Positions 1-8,679 are shown, counted from the stretch's first letter. The stretch is 64,000 nt of DNA from Gammaproteobacteria bacterium (GCA_025355645.1 JANXZG010000072.1:79427-143426); one strand, 5' to 3'. Program-made: numbers and translations. Notes: generated from the sequence alone by a model not told the origin.

Positions 1-748
1 AGCTGACCGTGCCTACGCACAGCGCGAATGCGCCCAGCATCACGGTCGCGCTGGTGGCCACGCTGACATCGGCAATGCCATAGAAGCTCCAACGAAAGCC
101 GCTGATCAAATACACGATCGGGTTGAACAGGCTGAACGAGCGCCATATCGGCGGCAGAATATTGATCGGATAGAACGCGCCGCCGAGGAACGTCAGCGGG
201 GTCAGGATCAGCATCGGCACGAACGACAGTTGTTCCCATCCCGTGGCCCAGATGCCGAGGATGAATCCAAACAGGCTGAAGGTCGCCGCGGTCAGCACCA
301 GGAAGGCGAGCATGATCAGCGGGTGCAGGATCGTCAGTGGCGTGAACAGCGATGCGGTCGCCAGGATAATCAGCCCGAGGATGATGGATTTTGACGCCGC
401 GGCGCCGACATAACCCAGGATAATCTCCGCGGGCGAGATGGGCGCCGACAGAAGTTCGTAGATGGTGCCGGTAAATTTTGGAAAATAGATGCCGAAGGAT
501 GCGTTCGACATGCTTTCGGTGAACAGCGTCAGCATGATCAGCCCGGGCACGATGAACGCGCCGTACTGAACGCCGCTGGTACTTTGCATGCGTGATCCGA
601 TCGCCGCGCCAAATACGATGAAGTAAAGCGATGTCGTCAACACGGGGGTCAGCAGGCTTTGCACCAGCGTGCGCGCGGCGCGCGCAATCTCGAACCGGTA
701 GATCGCCCAGACGCCGTGGCGGTTGAAACGAGAAACCTCGAAGTTCAC
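1..748 (-). CDS. ABC-2 type transporter permease (partial, C-terminus beyond window)
   Basis: Reading the minus strand from a GTG at 748 gives about 249 codons without a stop, running off the window edge. The product has an N-terminal cytoplasmic segment, then several hydrophobic stretches, and the pattern of ABC-2 permeases of the YadH/NodJ type (for example [12 protein letters not shown], then [15 protein letters not shown] and [15 protein letters not shown], where the ABC2 signature lies). The GTG start overlaps the stop of the ATPase gene (GTGA), so the two are translationally coupled and should form one exporter. The substrate cannot be told from sequence. Only the last residues are missing relative to a usual length of about 255. 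Confidence 0.85.
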   Translation of the reverse strand, partial: MNFEVSRFNRHGVWAIYRFEIARAARTLVQSLLTPVLTTSLYFIVFGAAIGSRMQSTSGVQYGAFIVPGLIMLTLFTESMSNASFGIYFPKFTGTIYELLSAPISPAEIILGYVGAAASKSIILGLIILATASLFTPLTILHPLIMLAFLVLTAATFSLFGFILGIWATGWEQLSFVPMLILTPLTFLGGAFYPINILPPIWRSFSLFNPIVYLISGFRWSFYGIADVSVATSATVMLGAFALCVGTVS

Positions 749-1665
749 GACCGGGTACTCACGAGGCCGACAAAAATGTCCTCTAGTGAGCTCTGGTGCG
801 TGTTGATCTCGGTATACACGATCGAAAGCTCATTCAATCGGCGCAGCAGGTCATAGGTGGCGGTCGGCCGCTCGGCATCGCAGGTGAGCGTGAGTTCTTT
901 GCCCTGCGCCTTCAGCTCGAGCGCCCACGGGCGTAGCGCCTCGGGTAGGGTAGCAAGGGGTTCTGCCAGGTGCAGGCTGACCTGTTTCTTGCCGAGCTTC
1001 TTCATCAGGCGCGCCTTGTCTTCGACCAGGATCAGGCTGCCGTGGTTGATAACCCCGATCCGATCAGCCATCTCCTCGGCCTCTTCGATGTAATGCGTGG
1101 TCAGGATGATCGTGACGCCGCTTTTACGCAATTCACGCACCATCGCCCACATGTCGCGCCGCAGCTCCACGTCGACGCCGGCAGTGGGCTCATCGAGGAA
1201 CAGTATCTGCGGCTCATGGGCGAGCGCCTTGGCGATCAGCACGCGCCGTTTCATTCCGCCCGAGAGAGTGCGGATCTTGTCGTGGCGCTTGTCCCACAGC
1301 GACAGATCGCGCAGTACTTTGTCGATGTGCGCCGGGTTTGGCGGGCGGCCAAACAAGCCCCGGCTGAAGGTCGTGGTGGCCCACACCGTCTCGAAGGAGT
1401 CCGTCGTGAGTTCCTGCGGCACGAGCCCGATCTTTGCACGCGCGTGACGATAATCGCGCGTCACATCGTGGCCGGCTGCGAGGACGCGCCCGCTGGTCGG
1501 AGTCACGATGCCGCAGATGATGTTGATCAGCGTCGTCTTGCCCGCGCCATTGGGTCCCAGCAGCGCGAAAATCTCGCCCTGCTCGATCTCCAGATTGATA
1601 TCAAGCAGCGCCGCTAGGCCAGACGCATAGGATTTGTTCAGGTTTGAGATGGAAATGATGGACAT
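745..1665 (-). CDS. ABC transporter ATP-binding protein (YadG-like)
   Basis: 306-residue ATPase of the ABC-2 export class. It shows Walker A (GPNGAGKTT, about residues 39-47), a Q-loop (VPQE), the signature LSGGMKRR, Walker [13 protein letters not shown] and the switch histidine in [11 protein letters not shown], followed by a C-terminal extension typical of YadG/CcmA-like exporters. ATG at 1665 is preferred over an in-frame TTG two codons upstream. It starts directly after the upstream dehydrogenase gene and overlaps the permease downstream, so all three probably share a transcript. Substrate unknown. Confidence 0.92.
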   Translation of the reverse strand: MSIISISNLNKSYASGLAALLDINLEIEQGEIFALLGPNGAGKTTLINIICGIVTPTSGRVLAAGHDVTRDYRHARAKIGLVPQELTTDSFETVWATTTFSRGLFGRPPNPAHIDKVLRDLSLWDKRHDKIRTLSGGMKRRVLIAKALAHEPQILFLDEPTAGVDVELRRDMWAMVRELRKSGVTIILTTHYIEEAEEMADRIGVINHGSLILVEDKARLMKKLGKKQVSLHLAEPLATLPEALRPWALELKAQGKELTLTCDAERPTATYDLLRRLNELSIVYTEINTHQSSLEDIFVGLVSTRS

Positions 1666-1667
1666 CG

Positions 1668-2699
1668 TCAAGCTTTCGCGATGCGCGCTATGAGTGCCTT
1701 GGTGAACTGCCCGGTGGTGCTATTGCCCCCTAGGTCCCCGGTGCGAACCTTGTCCAGATTCAGGGTGTCGCTGATCGCCTGGCGCAGGCGACGCGCGAGC
1801 TCCCCTAGCCGGCAGTGATCCAGCATCATCGCACCCGCGAGCAGCAGCGCGGTCGGATTGGCGATGCCCTTGCCGGCGATGTCGGGCGCTGAGCCATGTA
1901 CCGCCTCGAATATCGCGGCACTGGCGCCGATATTTGCTCCCGGGGTCATGCCCAAGCCGCCGACGAGGCCCGCAACGAGGTCGGAGAGGATGTCGCCGAA
2001 CAGATTGGTCGTGACAATCACGTCGAACTGCCACGGATCCAGCACCAGCTTCATGGCGCAGGCATCGACGATCATCGTCTCCAGCGCGAAACGGCCCTGG
2101 TATTTGGTCTCGTAGAGCTTCACGCCGGTCTCCAGGAATATCCCCGTCAAGGCCTTCAGAATGTTGGCCTTATGGACAATCGTGACCTTCTTGCGGCCGC
2201 TCGCGACCGCGTGCTCGAAGGCGAATTCGAGCAGGCGCCGGCAGCCCTCGCGGGTATTGACGCCGGTGCCCATGGCCACTGCGTGCGGGTCATCGCCGAT
2301 CTGGATGTAGTGCTCGTGGCCGATGTACAGTCCCTCGAGATTTTCCCGGACCACGACCAGATCGATCTTGTCGAAGCGCCCGCCGGGAATCAGGGTGCGC
2401 GCCGGGCGCAGGTTCGCGAATAACTGAAATTCCTCGCGCAAGCGCACGTTCACCGATCGATACCCGCCCCCCGAGGGGGTCTCCAGGGGCCCCTTCAGCG
2501 CCAGCCGGTTGCGCCGGATGCTATCGAGCGCGGCAGCGGGCAGTGGATCGCCCGCGCTTTTGATGCTGCCGAGGCCGGCGGCCTGGCGATCCCATTCAAA
2601 AGGCGTGCCAAGTGCCTCGAACACGGCCTCCGCGGATGCGATGATCTCCGGGCCGATGCCATCTCCGGGGATCAGTGTCGCAGGAACCTTGGTGGGCAT
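1668..2699 (-). CDS. NAD-dependent isocitrate dehydrogenase / isopropylmalate dehydrogenase family
   Basis: 343-residue beta-decarboxylating dehydrogenase. The family start [10 protein letters not shown], the substrate loop around residue 80 ([15 protein letters not shown], with the Ser/Asn and Arg residues of isocitrate enzymes rather than the leucine-rich IPMDH loop), the [10 protein letters not shown] motif, the catalytic Tyr/Lys region (VHKANILK) and the metal-binding Asp segment ([21 protein letters not shown]) are all seen. The length and the loop favour the short homodimeric NAD-type isocitrate dehydrogenase known from Xanthomonas and Acidithiobacillus; it would convert isocitrate to 2-oxoglutarate in the TCA cycle. 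Tartrate or isopropylmalate activity is the alternative. It heads the minus-strand unit containing the ABC exporter. Confidence 0.85.
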   Translation of the reverse strand: MPTKVPATLIPGDGIGPEIIASAEAVFEALGTPFEWDRQAAGLGSIKSAGDPLPAAALDSIRRNRLALKGPLETPSGGGYRSVNVRLREEFQLFANLRPARTLIPGGRFDKIDLVVVRENLEGLYIGHEHYIQIGDDPHAVAMGTGVNTREGCRRLLEFAFEHAVASGRKKVTIVHKANILKALTGIFLETGVKLYETKYQGRFALETMIVDACAMKLVLDPWQFDVIVTTNLFGDILSDLVAGLVGGLGMTPGANIGASAAIFEAVHGSAPDIAGKGIANPTALLLAGAMMLDHCRLGELARRLRQAISDTLNLDKVRTGDLGGNSTTGQFTKALIARIAKA

Positions 2700-3312
2700 G
2701 CAGGGGACTCGTCGGTGGTGGGCTAGGGCGGGTAGAATACTAGAAAATCAACGGAGCCTTTGCATCGCCCAGCCACATCCCGACGCAGTTCTCACGGCCA
2801 CCGCGCTTTGGCTGGAAAAGGCGGTCGTGGGACTTCAGCTGTGCCCGTTCGCGGCACCGATCGTGCGCGCGGGACGATTGCGCATGCGCGTCAGCGATGC
2901 GCAGACGCCGGGCGGGCTCCTTGAGGATCTGCGCCTGGAGCTGCGCGAGCTCGTCGATGCGGACCCCAAGGAGCGCGAAACGACGCTGCTGATCCATCCG
3001 CTGGTACTGATCGATTTCTACGACTTCAACGAATTTCTTGCCGATTGCGAGCGCACCCTTGCAGAGCTCGAACTCGAGGGGGTTATCCAGATCGCGAGTT
3101 TCCATCCGCAATACCAGTTCGCCGGTACCGCGCCGCAAGACATCGGCAATTTCACCAACCGGTCGCCCTATCCGATGTTGCACCTGTTGCGCGAGCAGAG
3201 CGTCTCCAGGGCAACGCTGGGACTAGCCGACCCGCAGGAGATCTATCGCGCGAATATCCGCACTTTGCAGGCGCTCGGACCGGAAGGCTGGGCGCGGCTG
3301 TGGCGTGACTAA
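2698..3312 (+). CDS. DUF1415 family protein; start uncertain
   Basis: The conserved part, from about 2779, matches the DUF1415 family: W-L-E-K-A-V-V-G-L-x-L-C-P-F-A near the N-terminus, then FYDFNEFLADCE, IQIASFHPQYQFAG and NRSPYPMLHLLRE. Function of the family is unknown. The nearest canonical in-frame start is ATG 2698, which overlaps the start codon of the divergent dehydrogenase gene and adds about 22 atypical residues. A well-placed ACGGAG (2751-2756) seven bases before an in-frame ATC at 2764 would give a protein whose N-terminus fits the family better, but ATC is a very rare start. A TAGAAT box at about 2732 also lies downstream of ATG 2698. Confidence 0.8.
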   Translation: MQGTRRWWARAGRILENQRSLCIAQPHPDAVLTATALWLEKAVVGLQLCPFAAPIVRAGRLRMRVSDAQTPGGLLEDLRLELRELVDADPKERETTLLIHPLVLIDFYDFNEFLADCERTLAELELEGVIQIASFHPQYQFAGTAPQDIGNFTNRSPYPMLHLLREQSVSRATLGLADPQEIYRANIRTLQALGPEGWARLWRD

Positions 3313-3530
3313 ACTTGTGCGCTGGCCAGCCGAGAGCCGTCATGCGCCGCGCTTGGGCCGGGCGCATCGGCAGCGGCGCACCTAAAGATCGCCAGCGCTG
3401 CGCGGAACGCGCCGACCGGGAACACTGTCCGGCCTTGCCGATTGCGCGGCCGCCAAGTCCTGCAGCCATACGATCGATAGACCGCGCGCAGTGATGTGCC
3501 GCGCCTGCGATTTTCGCAAAAAAGAGCACT

Positions 3531-3559
3531 TTGACGTAAACTCGTGCTTCTGCATAAGG
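3531..3559 (+). promoter_or_regulatory. Candidate sigma70 promoter of amine dehydrogenase operon
   Basis: TTGACG (3531-3536) is followed after 16 bases by CATAAG (3553-3558), with a TG just upstream of the -10. It would start transcription some 10 bases before the ribosome site AAGAAGGG (3562-3569). The short leader makes this tentative. Confidence 0.4.
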
Positions 3560-3575
3560 CAAAGAAGGGATGATC

Positions 3576-4727
3576 ATGCGAAAACATGCCGGTCTGGCAG
3601 TGTGTCTTGTGGCGCTCTCCCTGCCTCGGCTGGCACTCGCCAGCACCTCCGAATTCCCGAACCCTCTGCCGCCCGATACTGGCGCGAGGACAACTGTGCT
3701 GCCCGAAAAATACCCTTCAGGCTGGGCGTTCCTGAATTTCCCCTACAACCGCATCGAGCTGCGCAACGTGGGTGCCGATTCGCGGGAAGTCAAAGGCGAG
3801 CTGCAGGGTCACGATTCGACCAATTTACTGATGGCCACGGGCCGCCCTGAGATTTATGTGCTCGATACCGTGTGGTCGCGCGGATCACGCGGTGTGCGCA
3901 CAGATTTCATCACCGTCTACGACACCAAGACCTTGGACGCGACGGGTGAGATCGTGTTGCCGGCGCCGCGCGCGCTGGTCTCGCCAATGTCCGGGACCTT
4001 CATGTTCACGGATCATGAGCGCCTTGGCCTCGTGTTCAATTTCCGTCCGGCGACCTCGGTGACCGTGGTGGACCTGGTCAAGCGCAAGGTGCTCTCTGAG
4101 ATCGAGATTCCGGGTTGTTCGCTGGCCTATCCGACCGGCGAGCGCGGCTTTTCGACGCTGTGCGGCAGCGGCACGCTGCTGTCGATTCGCCTGGGTCCGG
4201 ACGGCAAGGCGCTTGCTCGCAGCGAATCGAAAAAGTTCAACGACCTCGACCAGGACCCGCTGTTCACCGAATCCAGCGCAATCGGTGGCGTGCAGTATTT
4301 CCCCACCATGTTGGGCAGGATCCAACCGATCGACATGAGCAGCGATGAACCGAAGATCCTGCCGGCCTGGTCGTTGCTGAATGCCGAGGATACGGCCGGG
4401 CAGTGGCGGCCGAGCGGCTGGCAGACGATCACTACCGATGACCACAATACTTTGTATGTGCTGATGCAGCCGGGGGCACACGAGGGAACGCACAAGGATC
4501 CGGGCACGGAGATCTGGGCATTTGATGCGACGACCCAAAAGCGCCAGCGACGCCTGCGCCTGGTGCGCCCCGGCGCGACGATCGCGATGACCCGCGGGAG
4601 CGATGCGCTGCTGCTGGTGCAGGCCGACGACCGGGTCGATGTCTACGATCCGCTGAACGGAGCGCTGGTCAGAAGCGTTGGCATCGTCGGGCTTTCCAAT
4701 CACATGATGATACAGCCCGTCCGCTAG
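3576..4727 (+). CDS. TTQ amine dehydrogenase large (heavy) subunit, MauB/AauB-like
   Basis: 383 residues. A Sec signal peptide (residues 1 to about 22, ending ALA-S) is followed by a beta-propeller-like protein of the methylamine/aromatic amine dehydrogenase heavy-chain family, with a Cys pair near the middle (GCSLAYP ... LCGSG) as in that family. In the periplasm the alpha2beta2 enzyme oxidises primary amines to aldehydes and ammonia; the large subunit shapes the substrate channel, and the quinone cofactor sits on the light chain. ATG 3576 is preferred over ATG 3570 because AAGAAGGG lies six bases upstream of 3576 but abuts 3570. Gene order B-E-D-A downstream confirms the identity. Methylamine versus aromatic amine specificity cannot be fixed; the light chain favours the aromatic type. 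Confidence 0.85.
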   Translation: MRKHAGLAVCLVALSLPRLALASTSEFPNPLPPDTGARTTVLPEKYPSGWAFLNFPYNRIELRNVGADSREVKGELQGHDSTNLLMATGRPEIYVLDTVWSRGSRGVRTDFITVYDTKTLDATGEIVLPAPRALVSPMSGTFMFTDHERLGLVFNFRPATSVTVVDLVKRKVLSEIEIPGCSLAYPTGERGFSTLCGSGTLLSIRLGPDGKALARSESKKFNDLDQDPLFTESSAIGGVQYFPTMLGRIQPIDMSSDEPKILPAWSLLNAEDTAGQWRPSGWQTITTDDHNTLYVLMQPGAHEGTHKDPGTEIWAFDATTQKRQRRLRLVRPGATIAMTRGSDALLLVQADDRVDVYDPLNGALVRSVGIVGLSNHMMIQPVR

Positions 4728-4730
4728 CGC

Positions 4731-5306
4731 ATGACCGAGGCCCTCTCCCTGACTGTGGTGGTGCAGATTGCGATCGCACAGTTCGCCGCGTTCGCATCGC
4801 TGCTGCTGCTGGCGGCGGCACTGCATAAGCTCAGTGGCCTCGCGCGTGCCGTGCGCGCGGTGCAGGACCTGACTGGATTGGCGGGGTCGCCGGCAAGATT
4901 CGCCGCCATCGGCGTGTCCGTTGCCGAGCTCGCCGCGTCAATCGGATTGTGGATTGCGCCTGTGCGCTTTTATGCAGCGCTGCTAGCGGCGTTGATCTGG
5001 AGCGGCTACTTCGTGTTCCTGCTGCAGGCCGTGGCCGCGGGCAGGAGCGAAGTAGATTGTGGCTGCAGCTTTGGCGGTGCGCATCGGCCGCTCGGCCTTT
5101 TCCAGATGCTACGCGCGGCCGTGCTTGCGCTACTTGGCCTCGGAGTTGCCTTGAGCGCCGCGATAGCGCCCGGATCCGTCGCCTACGACGTGAGCGCCGC
5201 CGCGATCGCCACCCAGCTGCTCGCCGGGCTTGCGCTGCTGGCCCTGTATGCTGCGCTCGACCAGGTCGTGACCCAGCCGCCGCTACGCGCAGGGGTCGTG
5301 GCATGA
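4731..5306 (+). CDS. mauE: Methylamine utilization protein MauE-like membrane protein
   Basis: 191-residue integral membrane protein with four or five hydrophobic segments (about 8-32, 55-75, 80-102, 122-145, 155-178) and a C-x-C pair (Cys110, Cys112, in DCGCSFGG) typical of MauE/DoxX-like proteins. MauE is required with MauD for stable, disulfide-rich light chain in methylotrophs. It starts three bases after the large subunit gene and ends in an ATGA overlap with mauD, so coupling is tight. The exact chemistry of MauE is not established; by context it should help form or carry electrons for the six disulfides of the light chain. Confidence 0.85.
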   Translation: MTEALSLTVVVQIAIAQFAAFASLLLLAAALHKLSGLARAVRAVQDLTGLAGSPARFAAIGVSVAELAASIGLWIAPVRFYAALLAALIWSGYFVFLLQAVAAGRSEVDCGCSFGGAHRPLGLFQMLRAAVLALLGLGVALSAAIAPGSVAYDVSAAAIATQLLAGLALLALYAALDQVVTQPPLRAGVVA

Positions 5307-5920
5307 GCCTGCTGATCGCCTCGCAGATCGTGCTGTGGGTCGCGGTGCTGGTGCTTGGCATCGTGTGTATTGCGCTCGCTCGCCAGATCGGCGTGCTGCA
5401 CCAGCGCATTGCGCCGGCCGGAGCCTTGTCGATACGCCAGGCGCTCAAAGTAGGCGACGCCGCGCCGCAGATGACCCTATCGACACTCGAGGGGATCGCC
5501 TTACAGGTGGGCGGGGTGCGCGCGGGCCGCAGCCAGCTGATCCTGTTTCTGTCACCCGATTGTGCGATCTGTCAGAGCCTGCTGCCATCGGTGCGCTCCG
5601 CACAGGGTGCAGAGCGGCAATGGCTCGACATCGTGCTCGCGAGCGATGGCGGCAGCGTGGAGAAGCATGCGGCCTTTGTGCGCGACAAGGCGCTCGGGAA
5701 TTTCCCCTATGTCCTGTCGGAGGCTCTCGGCCGCAGCCTCGGCGTCGCGCAATTGCCATACGCCGTGCTGATTGACGAAGCCGGCAAGCTCGCCGCGAGC
5801 GGCCTGGTGAATTCTCGCGAGCACCTCGAGAGTCTTTTCATCGCCAAGGAAATTGGCGTCAGCAGTATTCAGGCATTCATCGCCCAGCGCGAACAGAAGC
5901 GGGCATCGTCGGGAGAGTAG
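5303..5920 (+). CDS. mauD: Methylamine utilization protein MauD-like thioredoxin-fold protein
   Basis: 205 residues: an N-terminal membrane anchor (about 5-26) and a periplasmic thioredoxin-like domain with the redox pair Cys87-Ala-Ile-Cys90 in LFLSPDCAICQ. MauD is the disulfide isomerase/oxidase partner needed for assembly of the light chain. ATG 5303 overlaps the stop of mauE, and the gene ends one base before the light-chain GTG. The cis-proline loop region QLPYAVLID is also visible. Function by family knowledge and context. Confidence 0.88.
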   Translation: MSLLIASQIVLWVAVLVLGIVCIALARQIGVLHQRIAPAGALSIRQALKVGDAAPQMTLSTLEGIALQVGGVRAGRSQLILFLSPDCAICQSLLPSVRSAQGAERQWLDIVLASDGGSVEKHAAFVRDKALGNFPYVLSEALGRSLGVAQLPYAVLIDEAGKLAASGLVNSREHLESLFIAKEIGVSSIQAFIAQREQKRASSGE

Positions 5921-5921
5921 C

Positions 5922-6488
5922 GTGACAAATCTAGATCAATTGGCGGAGAAATTGGTGCGGGGCGTTGCCAGCCGCACCTCGCGTCGGAGCCTCTTCAGCA
6001 TGCTCGGCACCTTGCTCGCAGGCACGGCAACGCTGCCGCTGCTGCCAGTGGCCAGGGCGGGCGCTGCGGACTCCGGGCCCGCAAATCCTGGGTCCAGCAA
6101 GGACTCGGCGATCAGCAGCGGCAACCTGCAGGATCCGGGCGACCAGACCAGCTGCGACTATTGGCGCTACTGCGCGATCGACGGCTCGCTGTGCTCCTGC
6201 TATGGCGGCACGGTGACTTCGTGTCCGCCGGGGCTCGAGATGTCGCCGATCACCTGGATCGGCACCTGCCATAACCCGGCCGACGAGCGCAACTACATCA
6301 TCTCGTACAATGATTGCTGCGGTGGGGTCGCGCAGGGTCGTTGTGCCTGCCAGCGCAACGAAGGCGACCGGCCGGTGGTGCGTCCGCAGAACAATAATGA
6401 AATCACCTGGTGCTTCCAGACCAAGAGCCAGTCCTACACCTGCACCGTGGCGATCATCCTGGGCGTCGCGCTCGACCAGAAGAAGTAA
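5922..6488 (+). CDS. TTQ amine dehydrogenase light (small) subunit, MauA/AauA-like
   Basis: 188 residues from a GTG at 5922. Twin-arginine signal (TSRRSLF, residues 19-25) followed by a hydrophobic stretch and a mature domain starting near residue 78. Trp112 and Trp163 are 51 residues apart, exactly the spacing of the two tryptophans that form tryptophan tryptophylquinone (57/108 in methylamine dehydrogenase, 109/160 in aromatic amine dehydrogenase). Asp87 and Asp131 align with the biogenesis/catalytic aspartates 32 and 76, and Thr175 with the active-site threonine; the 12-residue Trp-to-Thr spacing matches the aromatic amine enzyme. Twelve cysteines remain in the mature part, enough for the six disulfides known in this family. 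Tat export of the folded subunit matches known light chains. Confidence 0.95.
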   Translation: MTNLDQLAEKLVRGVASRTSRRSLFSMLGTLLAGTATLPLLPVARAGAADSGPANPGSSKDSAISSGNLQDPGDQTSCDYWRYCAIDGSLCSCYGGTVTSCPPGLEMSPITWIGTCHNPADERNYIISYNDCCGGVAQGRCACQRNEGDRPVVRPQNNNEITWCFQTKSQSYTCTVAIILGVALDQKK

Positions 6489-6492
6489 CGTC

Positions 6493-6969
6493 ATGCCGCG
6501 CGCAGCCTCGCGCCACCCGTTCCCGCCGCTTTTTTGTGGCGCTGCCTTACTGGCGGCGCCGATCGGCCACGGTGCCCCGGCAGGCGCCGACGTATTCAGC
6601 GCGCATTGCGCCGTCTGCCATGGGCTGAAAGCCGAGGGCATCCCGGGCAGCTTTCCGCCGCTCGGCGGGCAGATCAAGACCTTTTCAGCCTTGCCCGCGG
6701 GTCGGGACTATCTGGTGATGGCCGTGTCCGCGGGGCTGATCGGCGGCCTTACGGTCGCCGGCGCCAGCTACCAGGGCGCCATGCCCCCGCAAAACATGCT
6801 GAGCGAAGCGCAAGTGGCCGCGGTGCTCAATTACCTGGCGTCCGGACTGGGCAAGGACAAATCGGGCACTCGCGCATTTGACGCCGCTGAAGTCACCGCG
6901 GTGCGCGCGCGCCACGCTGGGATCACGGGACCCGCGGCGCTCGCGCTGCGTCCGGCGCTGCCGGATTGA
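6493..6969 (+). CDS. Monoheme c-type cytochrome, amine dehydrogenase associated
   Basis: 158 residues with a short signal sequence (hydrophobic to about residue 28), one CxxCH heme site (Cys39-Ala-Val-Cys42-His43) and a probable axial Met97 in GAMPPQ. Start ATG 6493 lies four bases after the light-chain stop, so it is in the same operon. Likely a periplasmic or membrane-attached electron carrier taking electrons from the TTQ enzyme towards the respiratory chain. The C-terminal 45 residues after the cytochrome core are not recognised. Reported aromatic amine dehydrogenase clusters also carry c-type cytochrome genes after the light chain. Confidence 0.85.
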   Translation: MPRAASRHPFPPLFCGAALLAAPIGHGAPAGADVFSAHCAVCHGLKAEGIPGSFPPLGGQIKTFSALPAGRDYLVMAVSAGLIGGLTVAGASYQGAMPPQNMLSEAQVAAVLNYLASGLGKDKSGTRAFDAAEVTAVRARHAGITGPAALALRPALPD

Positions 6970-6971
6970 AC

Positions 6972-7445
6972 ATGCGCAGACGCCTGGCACTGGCCGCCTT
7001 TTCGCTATGCGGCATCGGCGCCGCGGGGCTCGCATTGGCGCAAGGGTTCGATGCGGCGGCGCCTAATTTTCCGGGAGTCCAGAGTATGCAGCGCGCCTGG
7101 CAGCATTGGACGCTTAATTGCCAGGGCTGCCACCGCGCCGATGGTACCGGCACGGATGATTCGGCGCCGAGCCTGGCAGGCACCGTGGCGAAATTCCTGC
7201 ATGCGCCGGGCGGCCGTGAGTACTTAGGGATGGTGCCCGGAGTGGCGAGCTCGCCACTGGAGAGCGAAGACCTAGCCGAAGTAATGAACTGGATGCTGTA
7301 CCGGTTTGACAGCGCGCACGTGCCGGCGAATTTCCAGCCTTACACGAGCGATGAAATCGCAAAGCTTCGTCTGAGGCCACTGCATATCCAGGCATCGACG
7401 CTGCGCAACAAGTTGCTGCAGCAGGCCGACCGGCGCCTGAAATAA
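6972..7445 (+). CDS. Second monoheme c-type cytochrome, amine dehydrogenase associated
   Basis: 157 residues. Signal peptide 1 to about 23 (ending ALA-Q), then one CxxCH site (Cys50-Gln-Gly-Cys53-His54). No clear Met-Pro axial motif is visible; Met87 (LGMVPG) is a candidate ligand, so heme coordination may be unusual. ATG 6972 is chosen over an in-frame TTG at 6966 that overlaps the previous stop. It is the last gene of the operon, converging on the acyltransferase gene. It may be an electron acceptor or a maturation/structural partner of the enzyme; the sequence does not decide. Confidence 0.8.
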   Translation: MRRRLALAAFSLCGIGAAGLALAQGFDAAAPNFPGVQSMQRAWQHWTLNCQGCHRADGTGTDDSAPSLAGTVAKFLHAPGGREYLGMVPGVASSPLESEDLAEVMNWMLYRFDSAHVPANFQPYTSDEIAKLRLRPLHIQASTLRNKLLQQADRRLK

Positions 7446-7465
7446 TCTGTGCGCCCGCCGCCCGC

Positions 7466-8455
7466 TCAGCCTTGCGCACGGCGCAAGCGCGAATCCTTGC
7501 CGTAATAGTCCGGATAGTCGGCCGAGAGGCCCTTGAAGCGGCGATGCATCCACAGGTATTGCTCGGGTACCTTCAGGATATGCGCCTCCAGCAAGCGGTT
7601 GAATCGTTCCGCATCGGCCTCCGGGTCATCGCTCGGGAAGTCCTCGAGGGCAGGTCCTATATACACGCGGTAGCCGGCGCCACCGGGCAGGCGCTCAGGA
7701 AAATAGGTCAGGACCGCAGCTTTCGTGATGCGCGCAAGGCGCGTGGTCGCCGTGGTCGTGGCCGCCGGCCGTCCGAAGAACTTGATCATCGCGGCGCCCT
7801 TGTTGCGGTAGCTCTGGTCCGGCGCGTACCAGACAGCCTCGTTGTTCTTCAGCGCACGGATCATGGCGCGAATGTCATCGTAGGGTATCGGGTTGCCATG
7901 CTTGGTAAAGCTCGTGTGCATCGTGTACGAGAGCAATTCGTTCTTGGTCGGGCGGTATACAACATTGAGCGGTACGACCGTGCCCAAGATGCGGGTGGCA
8001 ATCTCGATGGTCGTAAAATGACCACCGATCATGATCGCGCCGCGGCCCCTCGCGAGGGCGGCTTGAAGGTTCTCAAGCCCGCGCACCTCGGCCAGCCGGT
8101 TTACCCGGCTGTCCGTGCACCACCAGGTCGTGGCGGTCTCGCACACCGCCATGCCAAGGCTGCTGCAATGCCGCGCGAGCAGCGCCTTGCGCTCGGGCCC
8201 GCTCAAGCCGGGAAGGCACAGTTCCAGGTTGCGCTCGGCTATGCGCACCCAGGGCGAGGGTACGTGCCGAAGCACCCAACCAATCGCGCCGCCGACCCGC
8301 CGCTGCGCAGGATAGGGCAGCAGTGCCATCGTGCGCAGCACGCCAAGGCCGATCCAGGTGGGCCAGTAGCGTGGGGCGAGGAGCTTCGATTGCACCTCGC
8401 CAATATAGCAAGGCGCCGAAATCCCCGGTTGGCGCGACCTGATGCATCGCAGCAT
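7466..8455 (-). CDS. Lipid A biosynthesis acyltransferase (LpxL/HtrB family)
   Basis: 329 residues. The family start KLLAPRYWPTW, a hydrophobic stretch, the HX4E catalytic motif in GGHFTTIE and YRPTKNELL, PDQSYRNKGA and the C-terminal WMHRRFK are characteristic of late lipid A/lysophospholipid acyltransferases. It would transfer a secondary acyl chain to Kdo2-lipid IVA at the inner membrane. ATG 8455 gives about 20 extra residues before the conserved part; a GTG at 8395 would start just before it, so the start is uncertain. Single gene, convergent with the cytochrome operon and divergent from the RRM gene. Confidence 0.88.
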   Translation of the reverse strand: MLRCIRSRQPGISAPCYIGEVQSKLLAPRYWPTWIGLGVLRTMALLPYPAQRRVGGAIGWVLRHVPSPWVRIAERNLELCLPGLSGPERKALLARHCSSLGMAVCETATTWWCTDSRVNRLAEVRGLENLQAALARGRGAIMIGGHFTTIEIATRILGTVVPLNVVYRPTKNELLSYTMHTSFTKHGNPIPYDDIRAMIRALKNNEAVWYAPDQSYRNKGAAMIKFFGRPAATTTATTRLARITKAAVLTYFPERLPGGAGYRVYIGPALEDFPSDDPEADAERFNRLLEAHILKVPEQYLWMHRRFKGLSADYPDYYGKDSRLRRAQG

Positions 8456-8471
8456 CTCTTAAGATATTGAA

Positions 8472-8500
8472 TTAGCAATATTTATAAAACCCTGTAGAAT
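8472..8500 (+). promoter_or_regulatory. Candidate sigma70 promoter of the RRM protein gene
   Basis: TTAGCA (8472-8477), 17-base spacer, TAGAAT (8495-8500). It sits in an AT-rich patch and would give a leader of about 170 bases before the ATG at 8680. Confidence 0.5.
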
Positions 8501-8537
8501 CCGCGGAGGTTCGTGAATTTCTACTTGGTCCGTTTCT

Positions 8538-8569
8538 GGTCACCGCGCCGCCTTGGCGTCACCGTGACC
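8538..8569 (+). other. Leader stem-loop upstream of the RRM gene
   Basis: GGTCAC (8538-8543) pairs with GTGACC (8564-8569), and inside it CGCC pairs with GGCG across GCCTT. This two-part stem lies within the long 5' leader. Long structured leaders are known for cold-induced mRNAs; that role here is inference. The rest of 8456-8679 holds no gene that I can see. Confidence 0.4.
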
Positions 8570-8679
8570 TCAACCCACAAAGCAGGTTTCGTCGATCCAG
8601 GAGGCAGGGTCCCGGCAAACTGTGTAAACAGTACCCCGAGGAACCGGTCAGTAGTTTCTTAGTTAGCAGGTATTCTTAA

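Noticed and set aside
7480..7500. Hairpin CTTGCGC/GCGCAAG as terminator for the cytochrome operon
   Set aside because: It lies inside the coding end of the acyltransferase gene and has no T-tract on the plus strand.
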